This document shows, piece by piece, positions 1-6,616 of a stretch of 14,235 bases of DNA (its first letter is position 1; every line of letters begins with the position of its first letter). The notes below the pieces were generated by a model. The model saw only the letters and a program-made list of their open reading frames with translations. It was not told the origin of the DNA and did no database searches. Position numbers and translations under genes: made by a program. This DNA comes from CAYOHR01 sp964512145. GTDB taxonomy: Bacteria; Bacteroidota; Bacteroidia; Flavobacteriales_G; JALEGO01. The DNA lies in assembly GCA_964512145.1 (NCBI GenBank), contig CAZEIM010000058.1, forward strand, positions 1 to 14,235, given 5' to 3'.

Positions 1-1
1 A

Positions 2-88
2 ACCTTTTTGTATTTAATATTATTAATACTTTTAATCGTTTTTACTAACTATTTCCCTATTAATCCTATAATTTGGGTTAAGAAGTAA
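2..88 (+). CDS. C-terminal tail of an unidentified membrane protein (partial)
   Basis: An open frame enters from the left edge and ends with TAA at 86-88. It encodes about 28 residues: a run of leucine, isoleucine and valine that would fill a last membrane helix, then a short tail ending WVKK. This composition is typical of the final helix of a transporter or other multi-pass inner-membrane protein, but too little is present to name a family. Its stop overlaps the stop of the convergent nucleoside phosphorylase by 11 bases. A chance open frame is possible in such AT-rich DNA. Confidence 0.45.
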   Translation, partial: TFLYLILLILLIVFTNYFPINPIIWVKK

Positions 89-950
89 TTTTTAACAATA
101 CTTTCTCAATTAGCTGTTTTACGGGTTTTTTATAATCTTTGCTGAAATCTTTGGTAACTCTGTTTGCAATAAGAACACAAATAGTTAAGGTTTCGTGCCC
201 CAACATTTTTCCAAGTCCGTAAAGTGCGGATGTTTCCATTTCGAGGTTATTAATTCTTAACCCATTGTAAGAAAATGATTCAATATTATTGTTTATATCG
301 GGGAAAGCAAGTTTCAACCTTAGCTCTCTTCCTTGTGGGCCATAGAAACCGGGAGCTGTAGCAGTAATGCCCATCTTCATGTCTTTCCCAATTTTTTGAA
401 TAAGTTTTTCTGAGCCTTTCACCACATAAGGTTTTGGGAGATTGCTGCTCCATTTCATATGATTTATAAATTCTTCTGTTATCTCTTTTTCAATAACATT
501 TTTTGAATCTTTATAAAAATATAGCATTCCATCCAGTCCGAGACCATATTCGGAAACCATAAACTCATCAACATTCAAGTCGGCTTGCAAAGCTCCCGAT
601 GTTCCTAATCTGATAATATTTAGCGATTTATGAGTTTCTTTAGGTTCTCTTTTTTCTAAATCTATATTTACTAATGCATCAAGTTCATTAATAACTATAT
701 CAATATTATCTGTCCCCATACCTGTAGATAAAACGGAGATTCTTTTATTATTAAAAAAACCTGTATGAGTACAAATTTCTCGATTAGTTACTTTTAACTC
801 AATTTTATCAAAAAAAGCAGATACTTCTGGAACTCTACCCGGATCACCCACAAGCAAAATATTATCAGCAATGTCTTCAGGATGTAGCCTTAAATGGTAG
901 ATACTTCCATCATTGCTGAGTATTAATTCTGACGCTTTTATTTTTGTCAT
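78..950 (-). CDS. Nucleoside phosphorylase (uridine/purine phosphorylase family)
   Basis: Predicted cytoplasmic enzyme of the PNP_UDP_1 family, which cleaves nucleosides with phosphate to give a free base and (deoxy)ribose-1-phosphate for salvage. The 290 residues match the usual length of the Bacteroidota uridine-phosphorylase-like members. Visible motifs are the phosphate-binding GDPGRV (35-40), STGMGTDN (75-82), RLGTSGAL (114-121) and the ribose-binding EMETSALY (237-244), all in the family order. The purine- or pyrimidine-specific base pocket cannot be settled by eye; uridine phosphorylase is my preference because of the overall layout. The gene is monocistronic here, divergent from the universal stress gene and tail-to-tail with the partial membrane protein. 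The start ATG at 950 fits the conserved N-terminus; no Shine-Dalgarno is seen, as expected in Bacteroidota. Confidence 0.9.
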   Translation of the reverse strand: MTKIKASELILSNDGSIYHLRLHPEDIADNILLVGDPGRVPEVSAFFDKIELKVTNREICTHTGFFNNKRISVLSTGMGTDNIDIVINELDALVNIDLEKREPKETHKSLNIIRLGTSGALQADLNVDEFMVSEYGLGLDGMLYFYKDSKNVIEKEITEEFINHMKWSSNLPKPYVVKGSEKLIQKIGKDMKMGITATAPGFYGPQGRELRLKLAFPDINNNIESFSYNGLRINNLEMETSALYGLGKMLGHETLTICVLIANRVTKDFSKDYKKPVKQLIEKVLLKITS

Positions 951-1020
951 TTTATAAACAATTTATTTTCTATATTTGTTACAATTTTCAAAATTAATAT
1001 TATTAACTCAATTTATAAAA
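943..1020. promoter_or_regulatory. Putative divergent promoters between phosphorylase and usp
   Basis: The 80-base spacer holds two Bacteroidota-like -7 boxes facing opposite ways. Plus strand: TATATTTG at 971-978, with TTTG at 943-946, a 24-base gap that is longer than the usual 19-21. Minus strand: TAATTTTG at 996-989, with TTTT at 1020-1017, a 20-base gap. Predicted starts for both lie near 982-985, giving leaders of roughly 30-45 bases. AT-rich DNA yields such boxes by chance, so this is tentative. Confidence 0.35.
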
Positions 1021-1030
1021 ATAAAAGTAT

Positions 1031-1912
1031 ATGAACGAAAAAAAAGTAATTTTAGTACCTATAGATTTTAACCAAAAATCGCTAGTAGCTTTGGAACAAG
1101 CAACTCATATTGCTCAAATATTAAAATATGAAATTATTTTACTTTATGTTTTGGAAGAAACCGGAATTTTTTCAAAACTACTATCAGACAGTAAACAAGA
1201 AGATGAGATATTGGCTAAAATACAACAGAAAATTAATGAAATTTCAATAGAAACAGAGAAGAATACCAGCGTGCCTGTTAAGCCGATGTTAGCTAAAGGA
1301 CGAATTCCGTCAAAAATTCTTGAAATTTCTGAGATGACATTTGCAGAAATGATTGTTATGGGTACAAATAGCGAACCTGAGTTTAAAAAAACCATAGGTG
1401 CCAATACACACAAAATAATAAGATGGTCAAAATGTCCGGTAATAACAATAAACAACCTTCATCATTATAACGGATGCAGAAGTGTTCTGCTACCTCTTGA
1501 TTTAACGATAGAAACTCGCCAGAAAGTTACTAAAGCTATTGAAATGGCTAAGGCTTTTAATGCCACTATAAAAGTAGTATCAGCATTATGGTCTAAAAAT
1601 GACAATGAAGTATTGGCTAAGTTGAAAGCTCAGCTAAATCAGGTTCATAATTATATTACTGAACGTGACGTTAAATGCCAGTCGGAATTAATAGAAAGTA
1701 CAAAAAACGAGAGAACTTTAGTTCCAATTATTTTAAAATATGCAGAAGAACAACAAGATATCGACTTAATAATGATTATGACCCAAAAAGAAGTAGGTTG
1801 GATTGAGTATTTTATGGATTCTGATGCTCAAGAAGTTATAAGAAATTCTCACATTCCGGTTATGTCTATTGCTCCCAAAGAAATAGGAATTATTGAATCA
1901 AAAGGATTTTAA
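1031..1912 (+). CDS. Universal stress protein, two tandem Usp domains
   Basis: Two UspA-like alpha/beta domains in one 293-residue chain. Domain 1 (about 4-141) starts with KVILVPIDF and ends with a degenerate nucleotide-binding stretch MGTNSEPEFKKTIGANT (110-126) followed by CPVITI. Domain 2 (about 149-281) begins SVLLPLDL and ends near IPVMSIAP. Family members bind ATP or act as stress-linked regulators in the cytoplasm. The classical G-2X-G-9X-G(S/T) ATP motif is incomplete in domain 1 (GANT near the G-S/T position) and not recognisable in domain 2, so ATP binding is doubtful. Paired-domain Usp proteins of this size are common in Bacteroidota. It probably shares a transcript with cinA, which begins 11 bases after its stop. 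The specific stress it answers to cannot be read from the sequence. Confidence 0.9.
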   Translation: MNEKKVILVPIDFNQKSLVALEQATHIAQILKYEIILLYVLEETGIFSKLLSDSKQEDEILAKIQQKINEISIETEKNTSVPVKPMLAKGRIPSKILEISEMTFAEMIVMGTNSEPEFKKTIGANTHKIIRWSKCPVITINNLHHYNGCRSVLLPLDLTIETRQKVTKAIEMAKAFNATIKVVSALWSKNDNEVLAKLKAQLNQVHNYITERDVKCQSELIESTKNERTLVPIILKYAEEQQDIDLIMIMTQKEVGWIEYFMDSDAQEVIRNSHIPVMSIAPKEIGIIESKGF

Positions 1913-1923
1913 ATTTTATTTTA

Positions 1924-3165
1924 ATGAATGCAGAATTAATCAGTATAGGAGATGAACTTCTAATAGGACAGGTTATTAATACTAATTCTTCTTGGATTGC
2001 TGCGGAATTATATGATTCAGGAATTAATGTTTCAAAAATTACTACTATTTCTGATAATTACGATTCAATAATCAAAACTTTAGATTCTTCAATAGAGAAT
2101 TCTGAAATAATATTTATTACCGGAGGTTTAGGACCAACGAACGACGATATAACAAAAAAAACACTATCTGAGTATTTTAAAGTTCCATTAGTATTTGATA
2201 ACGATACATATAAAAGAATTGAACTGTTTTTCAAGCAAAGAGGGTTAGGTGTAACCGAATTAAACAGAAAACAGGCAGAGGTTCTCGATGGATGCCTTGT
2301 TATTCCGAATTTTTGTGGTACGGCTTCAGGTATGTGGGTTGAATATAATGGAAAAATTATTATTTCATTACCCGGAGTTCCATTTGAAATGAAGGCTATG
2401 ATGAATGATTTTGTAATACCCGAACTTAAAAAGAAAATTAAAATTAAAAATTTTAAAAAAACTGTTCTTGTATGTGGAATTGGAGAATCGTTTTTAGCTG
2501 AAAAAATAAAGGACTGGGAGAATAATTTACCTGAAAATATAAAATTAGCATATCTTCCTCAACCGGGAATTATCAGGTTAAGGTTATCAAGCAGAGGAAG
2601 TAAAGATGATAATATCGAGAATAATGTTTTATCCGAAGTTGAAAAACTAAAGAAAATTATTCCGGAATACATTTTTGGGTATGATGATGAAACTCTTGCA
2701 GAAAATGTGGCTAATATGCTCATTAATAATAATAAAACATTGTCTGTTGCCGAAAGTTGCACTGGTGGTTATTTATCGCATATGTTTACTTCAATTCCGG
2801 GTAGCTCCAAATATTTCAAAGGAGGAATTGTAGCATATTCGAATAAAATAAAAATGAAGTTTTTAGATGTAAGTTCTGATACTTTATTAAAAAATGGAGC
2901 TGTAAGTGAACAAACAGTAATTGAAATGGCAAAGAGTAGTTTAAAAAAGTTTGAAACTGACTTTTCTATTGCTGTATCAGGTATTGCCGGTCCTGATGGA
3001 GGTTCTGATGAAAAACCCGTAGGAACCGTTTGGGTAGCTGTAGCCGACAGAAACAAAGTGATTTCAGAAAAGTTTTTACATGGCGAGGATAGGGGACAAA
3101 ACATAATAAAAGCTTCCATAAGTGCAATAAATAACCTAAGAAAGTTATTAATAGAAAATTGTTGA
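1924..3165 (+). CDS. cinA: CinA: competence/damage-inducible protein A, nicotinamide-nucleotide amidase
   Basis: Full-length CinA, 413 residues. The N-terminal MoCF/COG1058 domain (1 to about 170) has the conserved GGLGPTNDD (67-75) and LPGVPFEMK (149-157); in characterised CinA proteins it hydrolyses ADP-ribose. A linker region (about 175-255) follows, then the C-terminal PncC-type amidase domain (about 256-410), which converts nicotinamide mononucleotide to nicotinate mononucleotide in pyridine-nucleotide recycling. Its signature AESCTGG with the catalytic serine is at 276-282, and SGIAGPDGG lies downstream. A competence role, known in streptococci, is not implied here. No membrane segment or signal peptide is present, so it should be cytoplasmic. 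It follows usp closely and precedes rpmB, an arrangement I recall as frequent in Bacteroidota. Confidence 0.95.
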   Translation: MNAELISIGDELLIGQVINTNSSWIAAELYDSGINVSKITTISDNYDSIIKTLDSSIENSEIIFITGGLGPTNDDITKKTLSEYFKVPLVFDNDTYKRIELFFKQRGLGVTELNRKQAEVLDGCLVIPNFCGTASGMWVEYNGKIIISLPGVPFEMKAMMNDFVIPELKKKIKIKNFKKTVLVCGIGESFLAEKIKDWENNLPENIKLAYLPQPGIIRLRLSSRGSKDDNIENNVLSEVEKLKKIIPEYIFGYDDETLAENVANMLINNNKTLSVAESCTGGYLSHMFTSIPGSSKYFKGGIVAYSNKIKMKFLDVSSDTLLKNGAVSEQTVIEMAKSSLKKFETDFSIAVSGIAGPDGGSDEKPVGTVWVAVADRNKVISEKFLHGEDRGQNIIKASISAINNLRKLLIENC

Positions 3166-3193
3166 TAAAAGTTTAATAAATTATAAAAAATCC

Positions 3194-3224
3194 TTTGCTA
3201 TTAAAAAAAAGAAATGTATTTTTG
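3194..3224 (+). promoter_or_regulatory. Bacteroidota-type promoter of rpmB
   Basis: TTTG at 3194-3197 and TATTTTTG at 3217-3224 match the Bacteroidota sigma-factor consensus (TTTG, 19-21 bases, TAnnTTTG) with a 19-base spacer. The predicted start near 3231 leaves a leader of about 35 bases before the rpmB ATG. So rpmB can be transcribed independently of cinA. Confidence 0.8.
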
Positions 3225-3265
3225 CAAACCATTTTTGAAATTATAATCTTTTAAAAAACAATATC

Positions 3266-3508
3266 ATGTCAAAAGTTTGCGATATTACAGGTAAAAAAGT
3301 AATTACAGGACATAAAGTATCACACTCAAACATAAAGAGTAAAAAAAGGTTTTATCCTAATTTACAACGCAAAAAATTCTATATACCTGAAGAAGATTGT
3401 TGGATAACGTTAAGAGTATCGGCAAGTGGAATAAGAAACATAAACAAGAAAGGTATTTCAGCTTGTTTAAAAGAAGCAGAGAGAAATGGTTTGATTGTTG
3501 TAGGATAA
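3266..3508 (+). CDS. rpmB: Large ribosomal subunit protein bL28
   Basis: An 80-residue basic protein with the L28 N-terminus MSKVCDITGKK, the GHKVSHSN segment and the core KRFYPNLQRKKFYIPEE, followed by the conserved WITLRVSASGIRNINKKG region. Length and sequence fit Bacteroidota bL28. Only one cysteine of the N-terminal zinc site remains (CDITG instead of CxxC), so this is the zinc-free form. It has its own near-consensus promoter and is closed by a strong terminator. In many Bacteroidota rpmB is followed by rpmG (L33), a DUF4295 gene and ftsY; here none of them follows. Confidence 0.97.
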   Translation: MSKVCDITGKKVITGHKVSHSNIKSKKRFYPNLQRKKFYIPEEDCWITLRVSASGIRNINKKGISACLKEAERNGLIVVG

Positions 3509-3536
3509 TAAATAAAATCATTAAAGATATTAATAG

Positions 3537-3568
3537 GCCGGTTGATTTCTTCAATCGGCTTTTTTTTT
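3537..3568 (+). terminator. Intrinsic terminator after rpmB
   Basis: A 9-bp stem (GCCGGTTGA / TCAATCGGC, one G-T wobble) with a 5-base loop is followed by nine T residues at 3560-3568. It sits 28 bases past the rpmB stop and should end that transcript. Confidence 0.9.
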
Positions 3569-3626
3569 ATTTATAATCAATTTCAAAACAATAGTTTATT
3601 AATTTAGCAACTTAAAATATTGTAAT

Positions 3627-4643
3627 ATGAAAATTTTTAAAATTATCGGTATCGTTTTATTGGGCATTATACTTTTATTCTTAGTTATTGCATTATTCTT
3701 ACCAAAAGAAATAAAAGTAGAGGAGTCAATTCTGATTAATGCCCCTGTTGAGAAAATTTTTGTTATGGTAAATAAAACAGCTAATTGGGAAAAATGGAGT
3801 CCTTTTACCGAGAATAAAGAATCAACTAAGGTGTACTACGAAGGACCGTCGGAAGGTGTTGGAGCTACAATAAAATGGCAGGAAAATAATGATGAGGACT
3901 CACAAGGCCAGTTGAAATTTGTTAAAGTTGTCCCAAACAATATGATTTCAGGCGATCTTATTTTTGATAATTCAATGAAATCAAAATTAAATTGGTATTT
4001 CGAAACATCTCAGGAAGGAACTTTGGTTATTTGGAATATAGTTTCAAAGGATTTATCGTACCCATTCAATAGATGGATGGGTTTGTTTGCCGGTAGAATG
4101 ATAAGACCTGATTTTAAAAAGGGGTTAAATAATTTAAAAGAATTATGTGAAAATGAATTACATATAACAAAAAAATGGAAGACATCTGAAGTTAATCTTA
4201 AGAATTTTGATAATTTTTATGCATTGACAATTAAAGATTCTTGTATTTCATCAAATTTCAAGAATAAAACAATGGAAATTTTTAATACTATAAATGAATA
4301 CATTGCAAAAAATAATATTGAGCAAACTTCATATCCTTTTTGTATTTTTTATAGTTGGAATCCTGAAGGAGTTTCGGTTTTTGAAGCAGGAATACCTGTT
4401 AACGCTAAAGCAAAATCTTCCGGTAGAATTGTTTTTACCGAAATTAAAGGTGGGAAAACCGTTTGTGCTTCACAATATGGCCCTTATGAAAGTACTTCTG
4501 ATGCTCATGATGCTATTGAATTTTATATAAAGAAAAATAATCTTCAGATTAACGGCTTTCCTTGGGAAGTATATATTACTGATACTGAAAAAGAATCTGA
4601 CACAATGAAATGGGAAACACAAATATTTTATCCTGTTAAATAA
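3627..4643 (+). CDS. Membrane-anchored SRPBCC domain protein with C-terminal GyrI-like domain
   Basis: 338 residues in three parts. Residues 1-26 form an N-terminal hydrophobic helix (KIIGIVLLGIILLFLVIALF), an uncleaved anchor or signal. Residues about 31-176 are a SRPBCC/polyketide-cyclase (START-like) domain, with the typical opening ESILINAPVEKIF and NWEKWSPF. Residues about 185-337 resemble the GyrI-like/AraC effector-binding fold, with FEAGIPV (252-258) and YGPYE (284-288). Both folds are small-molecule pockets; no DNA-binding domain is present, so it is not a transcription factor of the AraC type. The exact ligand and role are unknown. It is monocistronic between the rpmB terminator and a convergent RNA gene whose terminator begins within its stop codon. 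No convincing promoter was found; TAATTTAG at 3600-3607 is a weak candidate. Confidence 0.85.
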   Translation: MKIFKIIGIVLLGIILLFLVIALFLPKEIKVEESILINAPVEKIFVMVNKTANWEKWSPFTENKESTKVYYEGPSEGVGATIKWQENNDEDSQGQLKFVKVVPNNMISGDLIFDNSMKSKLNWYFETSQEGTLVIWNIVSKDLSYPFNRWMGLFAGRMIRPDFKKGLNNLKELCENELHITKKWKTSEVNLKNFDNFYALTIKDSCISSNFKNKTMEIFNTINEYIAKNNIEQTSYPFCIFYSWNPEGVSVFEAGIPVNAKAKSSGRIVFTEIKGGKTVCASQYGPYESTSDAHDAIEFYIKKNNLQINGFPWEVYITDTEKESDTMKWETQIFYPVK

Positions 4644-4686
4644 AAAAACAAAAGGAGGCAATCTTCTGTCCGATTCTTGCCTCCTT
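4642..4686 (-). terminator. Intrinsic terminator of the minus-strand RNA gene
   Basis: Read on the minus strand, a 10-bp perfect stem (AAGGAGGCAA / TTGCCTCCTT; plus-strand arms 4677-4686 and 4652-4661) is followed by TTTGTTTTTTT. It is GC-rich compared with its surroundings and placed exactly at the end of the structured stretch. On the plus strand the same stem lies just past the SRPBCC gene and could help terminate it, though no good T-run follows in that direction. Confidence 0.85.
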
Positions 4687-4970
4687 CATCTTTTAATAGC
4701 CATAGCCATTAAAAGATGCCAAGTTACTGTTATTACGGCTACCCCTCTAAACCTCAATTTTACTATCAGCTTTCGGGATTTAGTATCAATTGTACTAAAC
4801 AACTTTTTCAAGGTAGTTTAACCAATTGTTACTTTGCTTTTGGTACAATTTGCTTCTCGTTTGTATAAGCAAACCCAGCAATTAATATCCAATCTTTCTT
4901 TTCACTTCCTTTCGTCCGTTTCCAGACTATTGGATTCACGTACTCAAGCCAGCCCTTTATCTCTCACTTG
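4643..4970 (-). ncRNA. Putative structured non-coding RNA, about 325 nt, family not recognised
   Basis: A complete-looking minus-strand transcription unit between two protein genes: near-consensus promoter at 5008-4977, terminator at 4686-4642. The segment between is visibly richer in G and C than the flanks and contains no ATG on the transcribed strand until the last hairpin. Stems I can draw (plus coordinates): 4929-4935 with 4887-4893 enclosing a GNRA-capped hairpin at 4914-4927 (GTCTG-GAAA-CGGAC); 4867-4873 with 4849-4855, with a competing hairpin at 4859-4874; 4793-4799 with 4779-4785, whose loop contains CAATTG, a self-complementary word repeated elsewhere in the RNA; and a 14-bp stem with one G-T pair, 4705-4718 with 4687-4700. 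I did not find the conserved cores of RNase P RNA, tmRNA, SRP RNA or 6S RNA. Start and end are estimated from promoter and terminator. Function unknown. Confidence 0.72.
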
Positions 4971-4976
4971 ATAAAA

Positions 4977-5008
4977 CAAATATACAACATTTTAAGTCTT
5001 TTGTCAAG
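4977..5008 (-). promoter_or_regulatory. Bacteroidota-type promoter driving the minus-strand RNA
   Basis: On the minus strand, CTTG (5008-5005) is followed after 20 bases by TATATTTG (4984-4977), a perfect -7 box with the expected spacing for the Bacteroidota housekeeping sigma factor. Transcription should start near 4970. It faces away from the polysaccharide operon. Confidence 0.8.
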
Positions 5009-5300
5009 AGTTTTTCAGTGTTTTTTGTTAACAAAAAATCAACATTAGTTATTAACATTTTGTTGATATCGTGAATAATATTTAAATATCTTATTGTTAG
5101 TTAATTAGAGCTAATTGTTTTGAAAACGATACTTATATCTTTATTTAATATTTTTGGAAGTCGCAGTATACATTTTTTTAATATATTTGCTTGATTATTA
5201 AATATAATTTTTTTTGACATTTTATTTGTTTTTAATTATAGCGATATTTTAATTAAAAAAAATAATCATTAAAAAATTTATGCTTACTTTTTAAAAAGTA
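5009..5300 (+). promoter_or_regulatory. AT-rich upstream region of the polysaccharide operon
   Basis: No gene is visible. The stretch holds two perfect 18-bp palindromes: TTTTTTGTTAACAAAAAA at 5021-5038, and TTACTTTTTAAAAAGTAA at 5284-5301, which runs into the A of the wzx start codon. A spaced inverted repeat, ATCAACA (5038-5044) with TGTTGAT (5061-5067), is also present. Candidate -7 boxes TATTTTTG (5149-5156) and TATATTTG (5182-5189) face the operon, but neither has a TTTG at the proper 19-21-base distance. One of them probably starts the operon, with a leader of over 100 bases. I see no UpxY-type regulator and no long inverted repeats of an invertible promoter. Confidence 0.4.
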
Positions 5301-6002
5301 ATGATGTTAAAACACAATTTTAGAAATAGTTTTTTGATTAATATTACAACTCTTATAAGCGGTAATGTTATTGCTCAAGCATTACCAATATTACTTTCTC
5401 CGTGGCTTTCGAGAATATATACACCTAATGATTTTGCTGCTCTTTCTCTTATATTACCTATCATTTCTATTGGCGCTTTAATTTCGACTTTGAGATTGGA
5501 CGTGGCTCAGATTATTCCTAAAGAAGATAAAGAAGCCATAGAAATAATGACTACTGCTATTTTATTGAATTGGTTAATAACATTATTATCTATTATTACT
5601 GTATTAGTGATTGTTTTTTCTAATGAAAACCAATTAATCTTTAATAATATTAATAAAAATAGTTTTTGGTTGGTACCCTTAGGGATTTTTTCTGTAGGTT
5701 TATATTCGATTTTAAATTTCTGGTCTACTCGATGTAAAACTTATAAGATAAATGCTATTTCAAAAGTAATTCAATCTGTCACAACAGTTTTATTAAGTAT
5801 TTTTATTGGTTATATTATAATTGGACCAACAGGGCTTATTTCTGGATTTGTTTTTGGATATTTATTTGGAGCCTTATTCCTTTTATTAAAACAAAAAAAT
5901 ATTCTAACTTTATTGAAAATCACTTCATACAACTTTCAAATACTAAACAAATTAATAAAGAAATACAGAAATTTTGTTGTAATAAATTTAAATTATAATT
6001 AA
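5301..6002 (+). CDS. Wzx-type polysaccharide flippase, N-terminal part (interrupted by assembly gap)
   Basis: First half of an oligosaccharide flippase of the MOP superfamily (polysaccharide transport/Wzx), which moves lipid-linked repeat units across the inner membrane. The opening is typical: SGNVIAQALPILLSPWLSRIYTPNDF (about 20-45), then alternating hydrophobic helices, about six in this part. Residues up to VVIN (codon 5985-5987) fit the family, where FPxYxTPHSxL is expected to follow. Instead the frame gives four unrelated residues and a TAA just before the N gap. The expected TPHSIL is found immediately after the gap at 6014. I therefore infer one intact gene of about 427 residues, 5301-6610, with bases 5988-6003 as contig-end artefact. 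ATG 5301 is followed directly by a second ATG; either may be used. First gene of the operon. Confidence 0.85.
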   Translation: MMLKHNFRNSFLINITTLISGNVIAQALPILLSPWLSRIYTPNDFAALSLILPIISIGALISTLRLDVAQIIPKEDKEAIEIMTTAILLNWLITLLSIITVLVIVFSNENQLIFNNINKNSFWLVPLGIFSVGLYSILNFWSTRCKTYKINAISKVIQSVTTVLLSIFIGYIIIGPTGLISGFVFGYLFGALFLLLKQKNILTLLKITSYNFQILNKLIKKYRNFVVINLNYN

Positions 6003-6003
6003 T

Positions 6004-6013
6004 NNNNNNNNNN
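6004..6013. other. Assembly gap (10 Ns)
   Basis: Ten undetermined bases inside the flippase gene. A round number of Ns usually marks a scaffold join of unknown size. Alignment of the two protein halves suggests little or no real sequence is missing. Confidence 0.99.
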
Positions 6014-6610
6014 ACTCCCCATTCAATTTTAGACATTGTAGTCGATCAGGGTATTATATATCTTATTAAATTATATTTTACTGAAAAAATATTAGGTGGC
6101 TTTGCATTTGCTTTCAGATATACAAGAGCTCCTATCTCGATAATTACATCATCTATTAGTCAGGTTTTTTATGAACAGTCAGCAAAACTTACTTCTGAGA
6201 ATAAAGATATAAGACCTTTAATGTTGAAAATACAAAAAAATTTATTTTTAGTTGGTATAATTCCTTTTGTGACTATTTTTTCATTTACTCCCGATTTATT
6301 CGCCTTTATTTTTTCTGAAGACTATCGACAAGCTGGGGAAATAGCTCGTTACTTACTTCCATGGATATTTGTTAGCTACTTGGTATCTCCAATTTCACCT
6401 GTAACATTAATATTCAAAAAACAAAGAGAAGCATTTTTAATAACAATTTTCGAATTTATTATTAGGATAATTCTAATTGTTTGTGGTGGTCTATTTTTTA
6501 ACTACAAATTTAGTTTTATTGCAGTATCGGTATTTTGTTCATTAATTCTTATTTTTGCAAATATTTGGTATTATAGTATAGCAAAACCCGACGGGAAATA
6601 TTATCAATAA
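6014..6610 (+). CDS. Wzx-type polysaccharide flippase, C-terminal part
   Basis: The frame is open from the first base after the gap. It reads TPHSILDIVVDQGIIYLIK and then GGFAFAFRYTRAPISIITSSI with SQVFYEQSA, all hallmarks of the second half of Wzx proteins (a middle loop, then the seventh helix onward). About six further helices follow, and the chain ends with a short polar tail at 6610. Starting at the internal ATG 6221 would discard the 69 conserved residues before it, so the true product is the continuation of the 5301 reading. The hexapeptide acyltransferase starts 6 bases after the stop, in the same operon. Confidence 0.85.
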   Translation, partial: TPHSILDIVVDQGIIYLIKLYFTEKILGGFAFAFRYTRAPISIITSSISQVFYEQSAKLTSENKDIRPLMLKIQKNLFLVGIIPFVTIFSFTPDLFAFIFSEDYRQAGEIARYLLPWIFVSYLVSPISPVTLIFKKQREAFLITIFEFIIRIILIVCGGLFFNYKFSFIAVSVFCSLILIFANIWYYSIAKPDGKYYQ

Positions 6611-6616
6611 ATTACT

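Noticed and set aside
1144..1455. Minus-strand open frames inside usp, cinA (2559-2762, 2769-3119), rpmB (3357-3554) and SRPBCC (4470-4661)
   Set aside because: They lie opposite clear genes, show no family features and have the low-complexity composition of antisense shadows.
3509..3554. rpmG (L33) or DUF4295 small gene after rpmB
   Set aside because: The 118 bases between rpmB and the SRPBCC gene contain a terminator and stop codons in all frames; neither protein is encoded there.
4294..4530. Plus-strand open frames 4294-4530 and 11782-11967, and minus-strand frames 7550-7732 and 7946-8233
   Set aside because: Alternate frames within well-supported genes, without recognisable domains or plausible starts.
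4686..4709. Seven-codon frame MAMAIKR in the last large hairpin of the RNA, a possible tag or leader peptide
   Set aside because: It begins inside the 14-bp stem, has no tag-like ending of tmRNA (LAA) and no downstream gene to control; its codons follow directly from the hairpin sequence.
4643..4970. RNase P RNA, tmRNA, SRP RNA, 6S RNA or retron RNA
   Set aside because: The conserved core words of the first three are missing, the length exceeds 6S, and no reverse transcriptase gene is near for a retron. A proper covariance-model search could overturn this.
5009..5300. Invertible promoter of the Bacteroides fragilis capsule type
   Set aside because: No pair of long inverted repeats flanks a promoter, and no UpxY/UpxZ or invertase gene is present.
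6221..6610. Independent 129-residue membrane protein starting at ATG 6221
   Set aside because: The frame is open back to the gap at 6014 and the 69 residues before the ATG are conserved Wzx sequence, so it is the end of wzx.
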